Part shown: positions 11,187-22,048 of the stretch, piece after piece
Layout of the letters: every line of letters starts with the position of its first letter
How positions within the stretch are numbered: the first letter of the stretch is position 1
The notes under the pieces: generated by a model
What the model saw: only the letters and a program-made list of their open reading frames with translations
Database searches by the model: none
Told to the model about the DNA's origin: nothing
Position numbers and translations under genes: made by a program
NCBI RefSeq assembly: GCF_030272615.1
Contig: NC_081415.1
Span: 600,307,644-600,371,643 of the forward strand
DNA: 64,000 nt
Direction of reading: 5' to 3'
Source of the DNA: Cryptomeria japonica
Lineage: Eukaryota; Streptophyta; Pinopsida; Cupressales; Cupressaceae

Positions 11187-13498
11187 TACCCTTGGGAATT
11201 TTGTGTTCATAGTTTGCGTAGCGTTTACGCTGGTCGATATAGTGTTATTCTTTGTATGTGGACTAAATGCTTGACTTGGGCCTTGTAAAGACAAAATCGA
11301 TTGAGTTTTGTTCACTATACGGGCATCTACAACACCATCATTGGTCACATTTTTGTTTTTTGACCAAAATTTGGATTTATCATTGTTGTTGTTATTGCCA
11401 TATTTTATGAGACCTTGTTCTACTATTCCTTTCTCACACTTTAAGGCTTTTTCAGTGATTTGTTTAAATATGGTCAAACATTGCATTTGTATCGGGTACT
11501 TGATTTTAGGGATTAAGTTTTATTTGAACATGTCAACTTCCTCCATTTTGGGAATAATAGTCTTGCACCTTCTATATAGAGCTCTCCATCTTTTTATGAA
11601 GTACTTGAATGTCTCATTCACATATTGTTTTGCGGCACATAAATCCATCAAAGTGACTGGGGTTTCAATGTTATGTGAGAAGTTAGAAATGAAATGTTTA
11701 GCTAATTCACCCCATGATGTGATAGTTGGTGGTAGATGTGAAAACCACTCCAAGACTGAGCCTCCCAGACTTTTGGGAAAAAATATCATTAGATAAGTGT
11801 CTTTAGTTGTAACCTCTATACATGCCATAAAAAACTCTCTGATGTGATCTCTAGGATCACCTTTCCCTCAGTATCTGTCAAATTTTGGTGTTTCAAAATA
11901 TGGTGGGAAAGGTGGCATGTATAATGTGTGATCAAAAGGATAAGGACATGAGTCTTGCATTGTGTAGCTCTTTTTATCGTTACCGGTTTGTATAGTTGCC
12001 ATCTGTTGTTGCAAATTCTATACCTGTTGGGACAGAATATCTGTTTGAGTCAGGGGTACACTTTGCGCCTATATATTTCCCACAAAAGAATTTGCGGTAG
12101 TATAACTAGGAGGTTGTTGAAAGGTACTATAATTATAATTTCATGTGTTATGGGCTCCACTTGGTACTATGAAATAAGCGACATGTGAACCCATGTTTGA
12201 CTAGGTTATACTCATTGTATTAGCGGAACTTGGATTTGTATTCTGGTCACTGTAGGTAGATCCTATGGAATAGGAAACTGGAGGTTGAGTCACACTTGTT
12301 GTATGAGGAACTTGTGTTTGAATAGGTGTTGAGACACTTGACATTATCGGTATTGTGTGAGAGGCTAGGATAGCTTGTGTTGGTGTGCTAACATGTATTA
12401 TTGAGGATGATGCACTTGATTGAGAAGTCACATTTGAAATGACATTTGTTTTGATTAAGTAAAAATAGTTTTTTGAAAGGAACCCGAACCTTTTACAAAT
12501 CAGGAGAGCAATAGAACTTGAAAGAACCATGCCTGATCACTCCAACAACAAAAACTGATCCCACCTGAACAAAAAGGGATCTCAACACACTTAGCATGAA
12601 GAACCACAAAAAGATAGCAAAAGGAAAGCAAAAAGAAAGCACAAAGACTAAGACAGAGACCAAGACCGAGATGGCTATATCTTTGTTTTATAGATAACAT
12701 TTGTTTGTATAGATGATGTTGGTGCATTTTGAGGAAAACTTGAGGTCATCGCTTGTGTTTGTGTTATATGTGGTATTTGACTTCTATTTGGACCTAAAGT
12801 ATTTCCTAGTGGTAAGATTGTTATGATATCAAAATCTTCAGGTAATTTGGCCCCATTTTTTAATAACAATGAGAGATATTTTTCCCTATCATTATGTATA
12901 AGAGCGTCTAAGATCATAAGGACATGTGGGTCCTGTTGAGCTGATTCAATCTCTTCACGTGTTAAATTTTGTTGTAGCTCATGTATTGTGGGCATTGCCT
13001 GAGGATTTGACTATTGATTGCTTGATATGTCCATGTTCCAAGTTGGATTTACTGACAGGTCGTTGTTTGGGTTCATCATACTTTATGCCCTTTGTGACCT
13101 TGTGACGGGCATTTAAGACTTCTATATGAGGATGGTTTAGAACCTAATGCAAGACAACAATAATGTAAGACTCTAGACCTAAATATGGAACATGCAATAG
13201 TAGACCAGACTCTCTATTGAGGATTTTGATGCGAGACTTGTTGAGTATTTCAAGATTTTTGCAACCCAAGTTTTTCAAGCTCTTCTCTTAGAACTTTTGC
13301 AGTGATTTCCCTATCAATTCTACGGGCAATTTTATAATCTCTATTTGTCTCGTACTCGACTCCTATATAATGAGGTGTGTTTATCTTTAATTGCCAGGCC
13401 AAGTTACCTAAACCATCAATGATTTCTCGTTGACCGCCATTCGGCACTAGATTAGGTTGCTCGAAGGGGAGCAAACCATCACCTGGGAGACCCATTAA
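11187..13498 (-). pseudogene. gypsy-1 gag N-terminal and central part
   Basis: The minus-strand frame 11,828-11,520 is a clear retrotransposon gag domain. It reads FFPKSLGGSVLEWFSHLP, then SWGELAKHFISNF, then FKYFIKRWRALYRRC. The frame 11,486-11,187 follows with a low-complexity linker. Upstream, 12,995-12,697 is a probable gag N-terminal segment rich in acidic and aliphatic residues, and 13,495-13,253 is a short frame starting MGLPGDG that may be the leader. The 244-bp insertion at 12,453-12,696 splits a serine/threonine-rich part. Several stops and frame breaks are present, so it is not functional. Confidence 0.7.
12453..12696. mobile_element. 244-bp unclassified insertion with 10-bp direct repeats
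   Basis: ACATTTGTTT occurs at 12,442-12,451 and again at 12,697-12,706. The gag-like translation reads TNVI at both edges, so the segment between them looks inserted. It is purine-rich on the plus strand in the middle (AAAGGAAAGCAAAAAGAAAG near 12,617) and has no open frame. A 10-bp duplication suggests a LINE- or SINE-type event or an unusual DNA transposon. A GGTTCGGGTTCC sequence on the minus strand at 12,490-12,479 resembles a pol III B box, but it sits at the wrong end for a SINE, so I leave the class open. Confidence 0.5.
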
Positions 13499-13599
13499 GA
13501 AGCATGCTTATGACTTTCTAGGATGATTATGCAAATGATGACGGACTGAGACAGATGTATATGAAATCTAATAAGGACCAAATCTAAGGGTGTATATGA

Positions 13600-13936
13600 G
13601 GATGATAATAAGGATGTAAATGAGGACTATGCAAATTATATGAGGATGATAATAAGGATGTAAATGAGGACTTATGCAACTTCTAAGGACGATAATGAGG
13701 AAGTAAATGAGGACTTAAGAAACTTCTAAGGATGATAATAAGGACGTAAATGAGGACTTATGCAACTTCTAAGGATGATAATAAGGACATAAATGAGGAC
13801 TTATGCAACTTTTAAGGATGATAATAAGGACGTAGATGAGGACTTATGCAAATTCTAAGGATGATAATAAGCACGTAAATGAGGACTTATGGAACTTCTA
13901 AGGATGATAATAAGGATGTAAATGAGGACTATGCAA
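13600..13936. repeat. 43-bp tandem repeat, about eight units, in gypsy-1 leader
   Basis: Each unit begins GGATGATAATAAGGA and continues with TAAATGAGGACTTATGCAA. Unit length is 43 bp and neighbouring units differ by a few substitutions. The first and last units carry a shared ACTATGCAA variant lacking one T. The array lies just upstream (minus-strand sense) of the gag frame, in what should be the untranslated leader of gypsy-1. Confidence 0.9.
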
Positions 13937-14644
13937 GGACTGCCTATGGTCATAAGTATCTAAAATTTTGAGTTTGTAAAACTGGCTGATGTTTCAAGAT
14001 AGACTTTGTTTCAAGTATCTCTATTTGTAGGACAAGTTTGTTGTTTTCCAAATCTAAGAACAGTTGTTTGTAGGTATAGCTGACTGAACTATGTTCTCGC
14101 CAACTCTGAGAATTTAGAGATACGTAAGATAGGGCCTGAAATAGCCCAAATACTGACTCAATACTTGTCTGGTACAATGATACAAATAAAAGCACAGAAT
14201 ACAATCTTAGGCTGGAAAGTGGACACCATTCAATGAGGCCCCCGCAGCAAAATACTGAAACAAGACGAACAGATAGAGAGTCTAGCAGCACTGGCTCCAC
14301 TCCATGACACACACTTCTCGAGCATGCCAGTCTCTCTTACCCTGAAGATCCAAAGATGTTATCACCAAGGGATTTATGTCTCATAATGCAAGGTACATGA
14401 GGGGTATATATGGGGTACGATCCAAACTCCCGGAATCACTGAATTTGGGATTTGGGCTACTAAGTTGGTTCTTATTGTAAGTTTTGAGGGGTCCTGATCC
14501 AACGACGGATTCTCAAAGAAAGCCACTTAAGACTTTAGTTGAACTTATCGGTGCAGGGAAGGCCCCCACATACGTCGAATTCACTCAACACTCTAGCCGC
14601 TTGACCAGTATATTTATATAGTGGCTCAAAAAACCCACTCGAGA
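13937..14644 (-). other. gypsy-1 R/U5 and leader region
   Basis: No gene is seen. On the minus strand this follows the TATA box and leads to the tandem repeat and gag. It should contain the transcription start, the end of the 5' LTR and the primer site, but I cannot place the LTR end without the partner LTR. The sequence TTGGCGAGAAC near 14,100 (minus) is a possible primer site that I do not claim. Confidence 0.4.
14609..14621 (-). promoter_or_regulatory. TATA box of the gypsy-1 5' LTR promoter
   Basis: The minus strand reads CTATATAAATATA, a strong plant TATA box, followed downstream by the leader, tandem repeats and gag in the same orientation. The CACTA insertion lies 24 bp upstream of it and separates it from the rest of the U3 region. 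Confidence 0.55.
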
Positions 14645-14659
14645 CACTAGTACATTTGG
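14645..14659 (+). repeat. CACTA left terminal inverted repeat
   Basis: CACTAGTACATTTGG, paired with 23,826-23,840. It is preceded by the target duplication AGA. Confidence 0.88.
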
Positions 14660-14973
14660 GCCTAATTTTTGACGGCTAATTGTCGGATTTGCGATGACAC
14701 AACATCAGACTTTTGACCAACTTTACCATCAAAAAATCATTGGCGGGCTTCCCTACGATGCCATTTGCGTCGATCATCTGATGATGTTATGAACTCCTCC
14801 GACGGCGGCTATTTTTGCACCCCTGGCCACAAATTTCGACGGATTTCCATTGGAATTCCGACGGATTCTATGTTTTCTCCTCGGCGACTGTCTGACATGG
14901 AAGTGACATTGGATATATAGCATCCTTGTCGGATTCTTCATTAGTTGTCATCAGAATTTCGACAACGAGAGAT
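14660..14973. repeat. CACTA left subterminal repeat region
   Basis: GACGG, GTCGGATT, CGACGG and TCGTCGG motifs recur in both orientations about ten times in 310 bp, with no open frame. This density is typical of CACTA subterminal transposase-binding sites. Confidence 0.7.
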
Positions 14974-16194
14974 GATGTGGGTCAAACGGATTTGTCGTCG
15001 GTGCATGAAAGCATTGACTGAGTTCTACTTTTAAAAATTGCATAAAACATTTGTTATTTATTTGATTCAATGTTATTTTCAAAAAATGATAATCAATGAT
15101 GTTTCCTTTCTCCAAGAATTGTCTAGGATCTTTCTATCAGATAATATGTAACATCAAATGACTAAATCTTTTCTTTACAAATGCTTATTTTATTTAATTA
15201 TTATCTGAGCATGAATTAAAATTTATATTTGTACGGAAGAACATACAAGCTGAAGAGTCATGTACAAGCAAATTTTGTAAAAGAAAGCAAGCAGGCATTA
15301 TCTTGAATGACATGGAAACAAGCTCATCAACTGCCTAGAAGAGAGCAATTGGAGAAAAGCAGAGGAAAGTGTTAAAGGGTGATAAATAGATAGAGAGTAT
15401 GCAATACAAACAAACAATGTCTGGAGTGTGTGATGTGACGTCTCTAATTTATGTCCGGAGGGACTAACTGGTTTTGGAGTTCCTGCGAAACCTATTGGGC
15501 CACGCTTGGAGGAAATCAATGTGTTCATGCAAGGAGAACCTTTTTTCTATTATGAGAATGATGCTTTTGTACCGAAGGATATTTGGAAGTCAATAACCAA
15601 AAATTTCTATAGTGTGGAACCAGAGTTGGCGGACTCGAAGTAATTTTCAGCTTTTAGAAGACCAAGAGGTTGTGTACACAATCTCCCAATAGAAGGGCAA
15701 TTTCAAGCATTACCTCTCCCCCCCATGACTATTCAGGAAGCACTTCCTTAGAAAAAGGACTATTGGCCTCCATGGGATCAAACAAAAAAATTGAAGCATA
15801 GACTCTAGACGATGTGGTGGTGTCCTTCGTGAAGAAATCTGCACTATAATTGAAAATTCATGAGGGAAACTGCAAGATAGTGAAGAGAAATACATTCTTG
15901 AAAAGTGGGAAGAATGGATCTTGGTTTGGGTGGGGCCAAGTCATGTGGCTCCTCTATAGGTTGACGAGATAGAAATCATATTAGGATTTGAAAAAGATCA
16001 CACTCATGGAACTTCATGTGTGACTGATTGATTGTGTTGTTTGGGTAATGCATTCCAAATAGATATAGTTGCATACCATTTATCTATCTTGATTAAAGAT
16101 TTTTTTATGATGGCATTAAATTAAAGTTCTTTCTCTTCTATCTAGTATTGGTCTAGAAGAGGTTGCTTTGCATCGACCTGACCTGCCACCTATC
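14974..16194 (+). repeat. Left arm of 2.45-kb DRM palindrome
   Basis: This arm is the inverted copy of 16,204-17,429, with a 9-nt spacer (16,195-16,203) between them. The innermost part (GCATCGACCTGACCT) is almost perfect. By eye roughly nine positions in ten match in the outer part. The arm's outer 480 bp are AT-rich and non-coding; the inner 740 bp encode the DRM fragment. Confidence 0.92.
15452..16194 (+). pseudogene. DRM: DRM-type DNA methyltransferase fragment, copy 1 (left palindrome arm)
   Basis: DRM enzymes are the plant de novo cytosine methyltransferases of RNA-directed DNA methylation, with rearranged catalytic motifs. The plus strand here reads, in family order, TGFGVP, PFFYYEND, DIWKSI, NFYSVEPE, RPRGCVHNLPIEGQF, LPLPPMTIQEALP, YWPPWDQTKKLK, KYILEKWEEWILVWVG, DEIEIILGF, LGNAFQIDIVAYHLS and finally a stretch encoding motif I (GAEVALHR in copies 2 and 3). 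The fragment thus covers the middle of the protein up to the cofactor-binding motif. The UBA domains and the catalytic PC motif are absent. Several stops (after DSK, after EALP and others) and frame breaks make it a pseudogene. No intron is obvious within it. Confidence 0.9.
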
Positions 16195-16203
16195 AAAGAG
16201 GTC

Positions 16204-16945
16204 GATAGGTGGTAGGTCAGGTCGATGCAAAGCAACCTCTTCTCCACTAATACCAGATAGAAGAGAAAGTACTTTAATTTAATGCCATTAGGATAAAAGG
16301 ATTTAATCAAGATAGATAAATGGTATGCAACTATATATATTTGGAATGCATTACCCAAACAACGCAATCGATCAGTCACACACGAAGTTCCACGAGTGTG
16401 ATCTTTTTGAAATCCTAATATGATTTCTATCTCTTCAACCTCTAGAGGAGCCACCTAGCTTGGCCCCACCCAAACCAAGATCCATTCTTCCCACTTTTCA
16501 AGATTGTATTTCTCTTCACTAACTTGTAGGTTTCCCTCGTGAATTTTCAATTATAGTGCAGAGTTCTTCACGAAGGACACCACCACATCATCTAGAGTCT
16601 ATGCTTCAATTTTTTTCTTTGATCCGATGGAGGCCAATAGTCCTTTGTCTGAGGAAGTTCTTCCTGAATAGTCATGGGGGGGAGAGGTAATTCTTGAAAT
16701 TTCCCTTCTAATGGGAGATTGTGTACATAACCTCTTGGTCTTCTGAAAGCTAAAAATTACTTCGAGTCCACCAACTCTGGTTTCACACTATAGAAATTTT
16801 TGGATATTGACTTCCAAATATCCTTCACTGCAAAAGCATCATTCTCATAATAGAAAAAAGGTGCTCCTTAAATGAACACATTGATTTCCTCCAAGCGTGG
16901 CCCAATAGGTTTTGTAGGAACTCCAGAACAAGTTAGTCCCTCTGG
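16204..16945 (-). pseudogene. DRM: DRM-type DNA methyltransferase fragment, copy 1' (right palindrome arm)
   Basis: The minus-strand frame 16,454-16,116 is the cleanest stretch. It reads MAPLEVEEIEIILGF, DHTRGTSCVTDRLRCLGNAF and VAYHLSILIKSFYPNGIKL, matching the conserved target-recognition and permuted motif IX/X region of DRM proteins. Upstream on the minus strand, PFFYYEND, RPRGYVHNLP and LPLPPMTIQE are visible. The stop directly after VDSK is shared with the left arm, so the copy was already broken when the inverted duplication arose. Just before the loop it encodes SGIGGAEVALHR, motif I. It covers the same part of the protein as the left arm. Confidence 0.9.
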
Positions 16946-17429
16946 ACATAAATTAGAGATGTCACATCACACACTCCAGACATTGTTTGTTTGTATTGCA
17001 TATTCTCTATCTATTTATCACCCTTTAACACTTTCCTCTGCTTTTCTCCAATTGGTCTCTTCTAGGCAGCTGATGAGCTTGTTTCCATGTCATTCAAGAT
17101 AATGTTTGCTTGCTTTCTTTTATGAAATTTGCTTGCACATGACTCTTCAGCTTGTATGTTTTGCTTCCATACAGATATAAATTTTAATTCATGCTCAGAT
17201 AATAATTAAATAAAATAAGCATTTGTAAAGAAAATATTTAGTCATTCGATGTTACATATTATCTAACGGAAAGATTCTAGACAATTTTTGGAGAAAGGAA
17301 ACATCATTGATAATCATTTTTTGCAAATAACACTGAATCAAATAAATAATAAATGTTTCATGTAATTTTTAAAAGTAGAACTCGTTCAATGCTTTCATGC
17401 ACCGACGGTAAAGCCGTCTGACCCACACC
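16204..17429 (-). repeat. Right arm of DRM palindrome
   Basis: Reverse complement of 14,974-16,194. It ends at the same GTGGGTC...CGTCGGTGCATG sequence as the left arm starts with. The arms carry independent substitutions, which argues against an assembly fold-back artefact. Confidence 0.92.
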
Positions 17430-17848
17430 ATTATCCATAATAGAACAAATCAATATAATAGGCTATTATAAAGGATATATACAAATATATGAAAGAACAT
17501 TAAATTACCATTATAAACCCATAAACCATTAAATAGTGAAAATAGATATAAATTTGTAAATGTCTCCCTACAAACACAACAACCATAACCAAAACAAAAA
17601 AAATTCTTACCCACAAAAACTAAGTAGCCGGTGAGTTGCAAGTCTACAACATCTCTTAGATGATCAAACTGTTTCTTAATTTTGTTCTTCTAATTAGTCA
17701 ATGGATTTAGTTCCATGTACAAGTTTTCTATTTGAAGCCTTCCATTTCCCTATATTTGAGACTTAATAAAATTCTTGTGAGTAGGAAATTGATTCAAGAG
17801 TTACGTGTGAAGAATTTGGCAAAGTAAATGATGAAAATCAAACCCAAA
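17430..17848. other. CACTA spacer between DRM units 1 and 2
   Basis: AT-rich sequence without a credible gene. The ORF on the minus strand near 17,450-17,641 is aromatic-rich and looks random. Confidence 0.4.
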
Positions 17849-18085
17849 TTTTATCTGTCTTGAAAGCCTTTTATCCTAATGCCATTAAATTAAAGTTCTT
17901 TCTCTATTTTCTGGTGATCTCTGGAGCAGAGGTTGCTTTGCATCGACCTAGGATACATTTAACTTGTGTTGTATCTATGGAAATATGTATCATAGGTCGA
18001 TGCAATGCAACCTCTGCTCCACCAATACCAGATAGAAGAAAAAAGTACTTTAATTTAATGCCATTGGGATAAAATGCTTTCAAGA
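17849..18085 (+). pseudogene. DRM: DRM fragment hairpin, copy 2
   Basis: The plus strand reads LSVLKAFYPN and KLKFFLYF, then after a one-base frame break GAEVALHRPRIHLTCVVSMEI, a DRM stretch from the end of motif X through motif I and beyond. LFSG of motif I survives in a neighbouring frame. The second half (17,987-18,085) is an inverted copy of the first (17,859-17,958); on the minus strand it encodes SGIGGAEVALHR. The loop is about 28 nt (17,959-17,986). The pair would fold into a hairpin with a stem of about 100 bp. It is not a functional gene. Confidence 0.85.
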
Positions 18086-18217
18086 CATATATTAGGTATA
18101 AAAGGAAGCCTGCCCTATCATTTGAAGGGGTCTAACTACAATTCAAGTGATGTCTTAATTATAAAATCAATTCAATTCCAAGTGAACAAGCAATCAAGCA
18201 TTGAAGGAGAATTCAAG
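18086..18217. repeat. Post-hairpin duplicated segment, copy 1
   Basis: The sequence following hairpin 2 (ATATATTAGGTATAAAA onward, including ATCAATTCAATTCCA) recurs after hairpin 3 at about 19,795-19,945. Hairpins 2 and 3 therefore belong to one duplicated block. Confidence 0.8.
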
Positions 18218-19503
18218 TTGGTGCAAGTGCATTTGGAAGACTAAAGGACTCAATGAAGCCATTAAAGACTTTTGAAGGTCTTAGGAGTGAAGAGCTAATC
18301 AATTATGATGTCTCAAGGTCCATTATGGCCTTTAATGATGAAAATTGTAATAAGTTTGTAATTTGTCGTAAAGGACCTGGTAAGGACCTTAGGACCAACA
18401 AAAAGATGTAATAGGAATTTACGGCTTAGGGAGTCTACAAGAGTTTAGGCAAGCTCAATAAATCATTTCATGACCTTGTGTGTTAGCAATTAAGAATTTT
18501 TGATCAAATGGTTGATGTAATGCTTTGTATAGCACAAAATGTTGGTGTACGAACTAGGACAAGCAATAACAGCAAATTTTTGTTTTCTTGAAATTTTTTG
18601 GTGTTTTGGCTTATGGTAACTTTGTCATGAGTGTGTATTCGAATTCCTAATGCATTGAAGATACCTTGAACATCTTATTTGCATGGAAGATGCACTGATA
18701 ATCCTTTTGTCTCAGACTTTAGACTAGTTGCATTGACTATTCTAACATATTTGTGCAATTTGGCATTTGATTTGGTTGATTTACAATGAGAATGGTCATT
18801 CCATGAATGTAAAAGGCCTAATATTCATGGGATGGCACTCCTCTAACATGTACAATAAATTAATAATAGGTTGATGTGCAAATTGGGTGGAGAACTAGGG
18901 TGCTCACCAAAACAGCAAATGTAAGAGTGGAGAAATTTCTTGCTAAGGAGTAGCAAAAACAAATCCGCCTTAAGGAGGGGCACATTTTATGATTGACAGT
19001 GTTTAGACATTTCAAATGAAAGGTGAATCCATCATACTTTAGATTGTATAGTGTTTGGAAGAGGGGTATATGAGAAACCCTACTTTTAAGGGTTTGTGAG
19101 AGGCTAAATAAGGGATTTTGCATCTAAGAAGGTTAAAACTTGTAAATAATTGCATTTCCTTAGTTTTGAATCATATACTTTCCAAAGAAACCTTTTGATA
19201 GTAGATTATGTGTACCATCCTAATCCAAAAAGAATTCATTTTGTCTATATCTAATAGTCATTGCTAAAATCAGTTTAAAGTGTATTCATTTAGGGACCTT
19301 TCATAAAATATTCTCAACTTACACATCATAAAAGGATCTTAAAATATTCATTGTTTATCATGATAAGAATTTGGTTGTTCCATACACCTTCCTTTACTAT
19401 TTTAAAAATATCATCGACCAAAATATTGTGCAGCAGTAGTATGGAGTGCATTTCATCTATTTTATGCCTAAATATTTCATCATGTCACTTTCTTTTCAAA
19501 GGC
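18218..19503. other. CACTA internal sequence, unrecognised
   Basis: No domain, RNA gene or repeat is recognised in these 1.3 kb. The ORF at 18,860-19,123 (minus) has no recognisable motif and is probably chance. Confidence 0.4.
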
Positions 19504-19794
19504 GACTGATCGATTGCGATGTATGGGTAATGCATTCCAAATAGATACAGTTGCATACCATTTATCTGTCTTGATTAAAGACTTTTATCCTGATGGCATT
19601 AAATTAAAGTTCTTTCTCTATTTTTTGGTGATCTCTGGAGCAGAAGTTGCTTTGTATCGACCTGGGATACATTTAACTTGTGTTGTATCTATGGAAATAT
19701 GTATCCTAGGACGATGCAATGCAACCTCTACTCCACCAATACCAAATAGAAGAGAAAGTACTTTAATTTAAAGCCATCGGGATAAAATGCTTTC
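19504..19794 (+). pseudogene. DRM: DRM fragment hairpin, copy 3
   Basis: The plus-strand frame from about 19,505 reads TDRLRCMGNAFQIDTVAYHL, then SVLIKDFYPDGIKLKFFL, then ISGAEVALYRPGIHLTCVVS. It is the DRM target-recognition end, motif X and motif I. As in copy 2, the downstream part (from about 19,701) is an inverted copy of the upstream part (to about 19,670) around a loop of about 30 nt. Together with its 3' flank this unit duplicates copy 2 but extends further upstream in DRM. It is truncated and non-functional. Confidence 0.86.
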
Positions 19795-19945
19795 AAGACA
19801 TATATTAGGTATAAAATGAAGCTTACCCTATCATTTGAAGGGGTTTACCTACAATTCAACTGATCTCTTAATTATAAAATCAATTCAATTCCATGTGAAA
19901 TGGCAATCAAGCATTCATCAAGAATTGAAGGAGAAATCAAGTTAA
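19795..19945. repeat. Post-hairpin duplicated segment, copy 2
   Basis: Homologous to 18,086-18,217. It shares ATATATTAGGTATAAAA and ATCAATTCAATTCCA, and has a short extra stretch before GAATTGAAGGAGAA. Confidence 0.8.
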
Positions 19946-22048
19946 TAAAATATTTAATAGAGGAGATATTTAATAAAGATATCATCTTTTAAATTAAGAA
20001 ATGGGAAGGAGATTAAGAATACAAACCTTCCATATTGCACACTTCAAGGTATATTCAAATTACAAGTTACATTTATAGGGTCTGTCCTATTCGAGCTAAC
20101 TACTATTTCAACACATTCTAACAAATGTATCTATTTCTATGCAATAATTAGTAGTAGCTACATAGACTAGCATGGTACATAAGTTCTTTTCTAATAGTGC
20201 CCTTCATATGCAATTCTTTCAAGATTATTTAGTTGTATCTACCTTCTTAGGTTATGCAAATGGAGATTAGATTAGGTTATGTATCTACTTTCTTGCTCTA
20301 TGATTCTCATTGTGTTTAATAAATTTTTATCCCTTTGGTGAAAAAAAAGGAGGTTGATAATAAATATCTATGTTGTCTATTAGTTGATTCCCATGACAAT
20401 AAGTGGTTAATACTGATACAAAGTAACACTAATAGGAAATTTTGATGACAATCTAATACACATCACTATTGAACTTACCCCTGTCTCATATAAACCTATG
20501 TTGGCTAGGCCCCACAATAATTAGAAGATCCTAATTACTACTGTCCTAAACCTTGCATTGACTGTCACAATTTCATAGTGAGTTGAGTTAATTAGTCCAT
20601 TAGCGAGATTGGGAAAGAGTTTGGTATTGAGTTAGGTGTTGGTGGAAGGTTTAAGGAGGTACATTATCATCATAATTAATGTTAGAGAGTTGAAGAAGAA
20701 TGGCCACAAAAGGAGTGACTATCCTAAGTGCTTGAGACTGTCACAAAAAGTGAGTGTTGCAGCAATGAATCTTCCTTTGACCTTTGTGTGTTTGGGAGGG
20801 TAAATACCCATGGTGGTATATGTTGAGTGGTTGGGAGGGTAAAGACCCACATATCAACTATCTACTTTCGCATCCTAGGATGGTGTCCACCTACTCTAAA
20901 ACCTTGTGGGCACTCTCTGTCTGATACTAACATATACATAACATGTGCCTCTCATGTAACCCTATTTTGGCTAGGCCTCACCATAATTTGAAGATCCTAA
21001 CTACTAAAAACACTAGATTCTCCCCTAAAAGGTTGTTGATTCATAGAAGGCCTAGCTTGATAGCCCTATAGTCTCTCATACCTAAAATATCCTTGTGTCA
21101 ATGATGGTCAAATGTGACTACCCTATGGCCCCTACTATGCTCTAGACCTTTGTCCCTAATATTGATACTATTGGGTTTTTCTTTGTAAATCATATAGTAA
21201 GTCTAAATTATCCTTTGAATGATGGGGAGGCCTATGGACACTTTAGTCCCTTCATCAAGGTTACAAAATTCTCTCATGTCTCTTGTGTCCTCCCATGTAC
21301 CTCCTTTTCCATAAGAGACTTTTCCATAGCAACCCTAAAGTCATTTGGATTGGCCATGTGTAGGAAAACTGAAATTTTGAGCTTTCCACCCCTAATGAAA
21401 TAATTGACAAGTAACTTGCCTTGAATGTAATCTACAAACTACAAGAACTCCAAAAACTAACTCTCATGTTGAGCCACTATGAAACCTTATTATGTAAATT
21501 GTGAAACTCATCTATGCATCTCTGTCAAAAATATTTTGAAATAGAACACACTTTGAAGCACTCCAAAATGGTATCTGGAGAGGGTTTCCAATGTGAGTTG
21601 GTGCATTTTATCCTCCCAGTACCACAAGGTGGAATCAATTCCTCTCAAAAATTGCATTAAAAATTATGCCTTTAGGTTGCTCACATATAGATGCAACCCA
21701 AAGCATAAGTCCAAGCTAAGTAACCAAGACTTATCCTCAACCCCATTTGTGGATCTTAAAAATGTAGAGGATTGGAGATGAAGAAACTCTTGAATATGAT
21801 CCTTTGGCTCATGATATGTGCTTGCTATAGTCTATACCTCTTGTATTTATGCATGATGAGGCTAGGTAATGTGTATTGATCAATATTCTATCTCCTCTAT
21901 GTGTATTTCCCAAATTCAAGGTGAACTCCTAATAAGCTCCCAAGATGCAAGTATATGCTCCTCTAATACAAGTGGATCCTCATGGCTTGTAAGATTTGAG
22001 GTCCATACTCGGGCTACTCATCTTGGTGAAAACTCTCAAAGTGATATG
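19946..22048. other. CACTA internal sequence, unrecognised
   Basis: This holds short internal repeats such as a phrase around GGTTGGGAGGGTAAA near 20,790 and 20,830, and GGCTAGGCC near 20,505 and 20,970. I see no reading frame with a recognisable product and no transposase signature. Confidence 0.4.

Noticed and set aside
12453-12696. SINE with pol III promoter
   Set aside because: The B-box-like sequence is at the wrong end relative to any A box, and there is no A-rich or T-rich tail next to the duplication.
15298-17102. Minus-strand ORF 15,298-15,528 and plus-strand ORF 16,872-17,102 as genes
   Set aside because: They are the same antisense frame of the two palindrome arms, opposite to the DRM coding direction, and have no recognisable domain.
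14974-17429. Palindrome as an assembly or library fold-back artefact
   Set aside because: The arms differ by many substitutions and small indels and carry private changes, which a fold-back artefact would not show.
14974-17429. Palindrome as long terminal repeats of a Mutator-like element (Pack-MULE)
   Set aside because: I see no 9-bp target duplication at its edges, the two arms almost touch, and the whole structure lies between proven CACTA ends.
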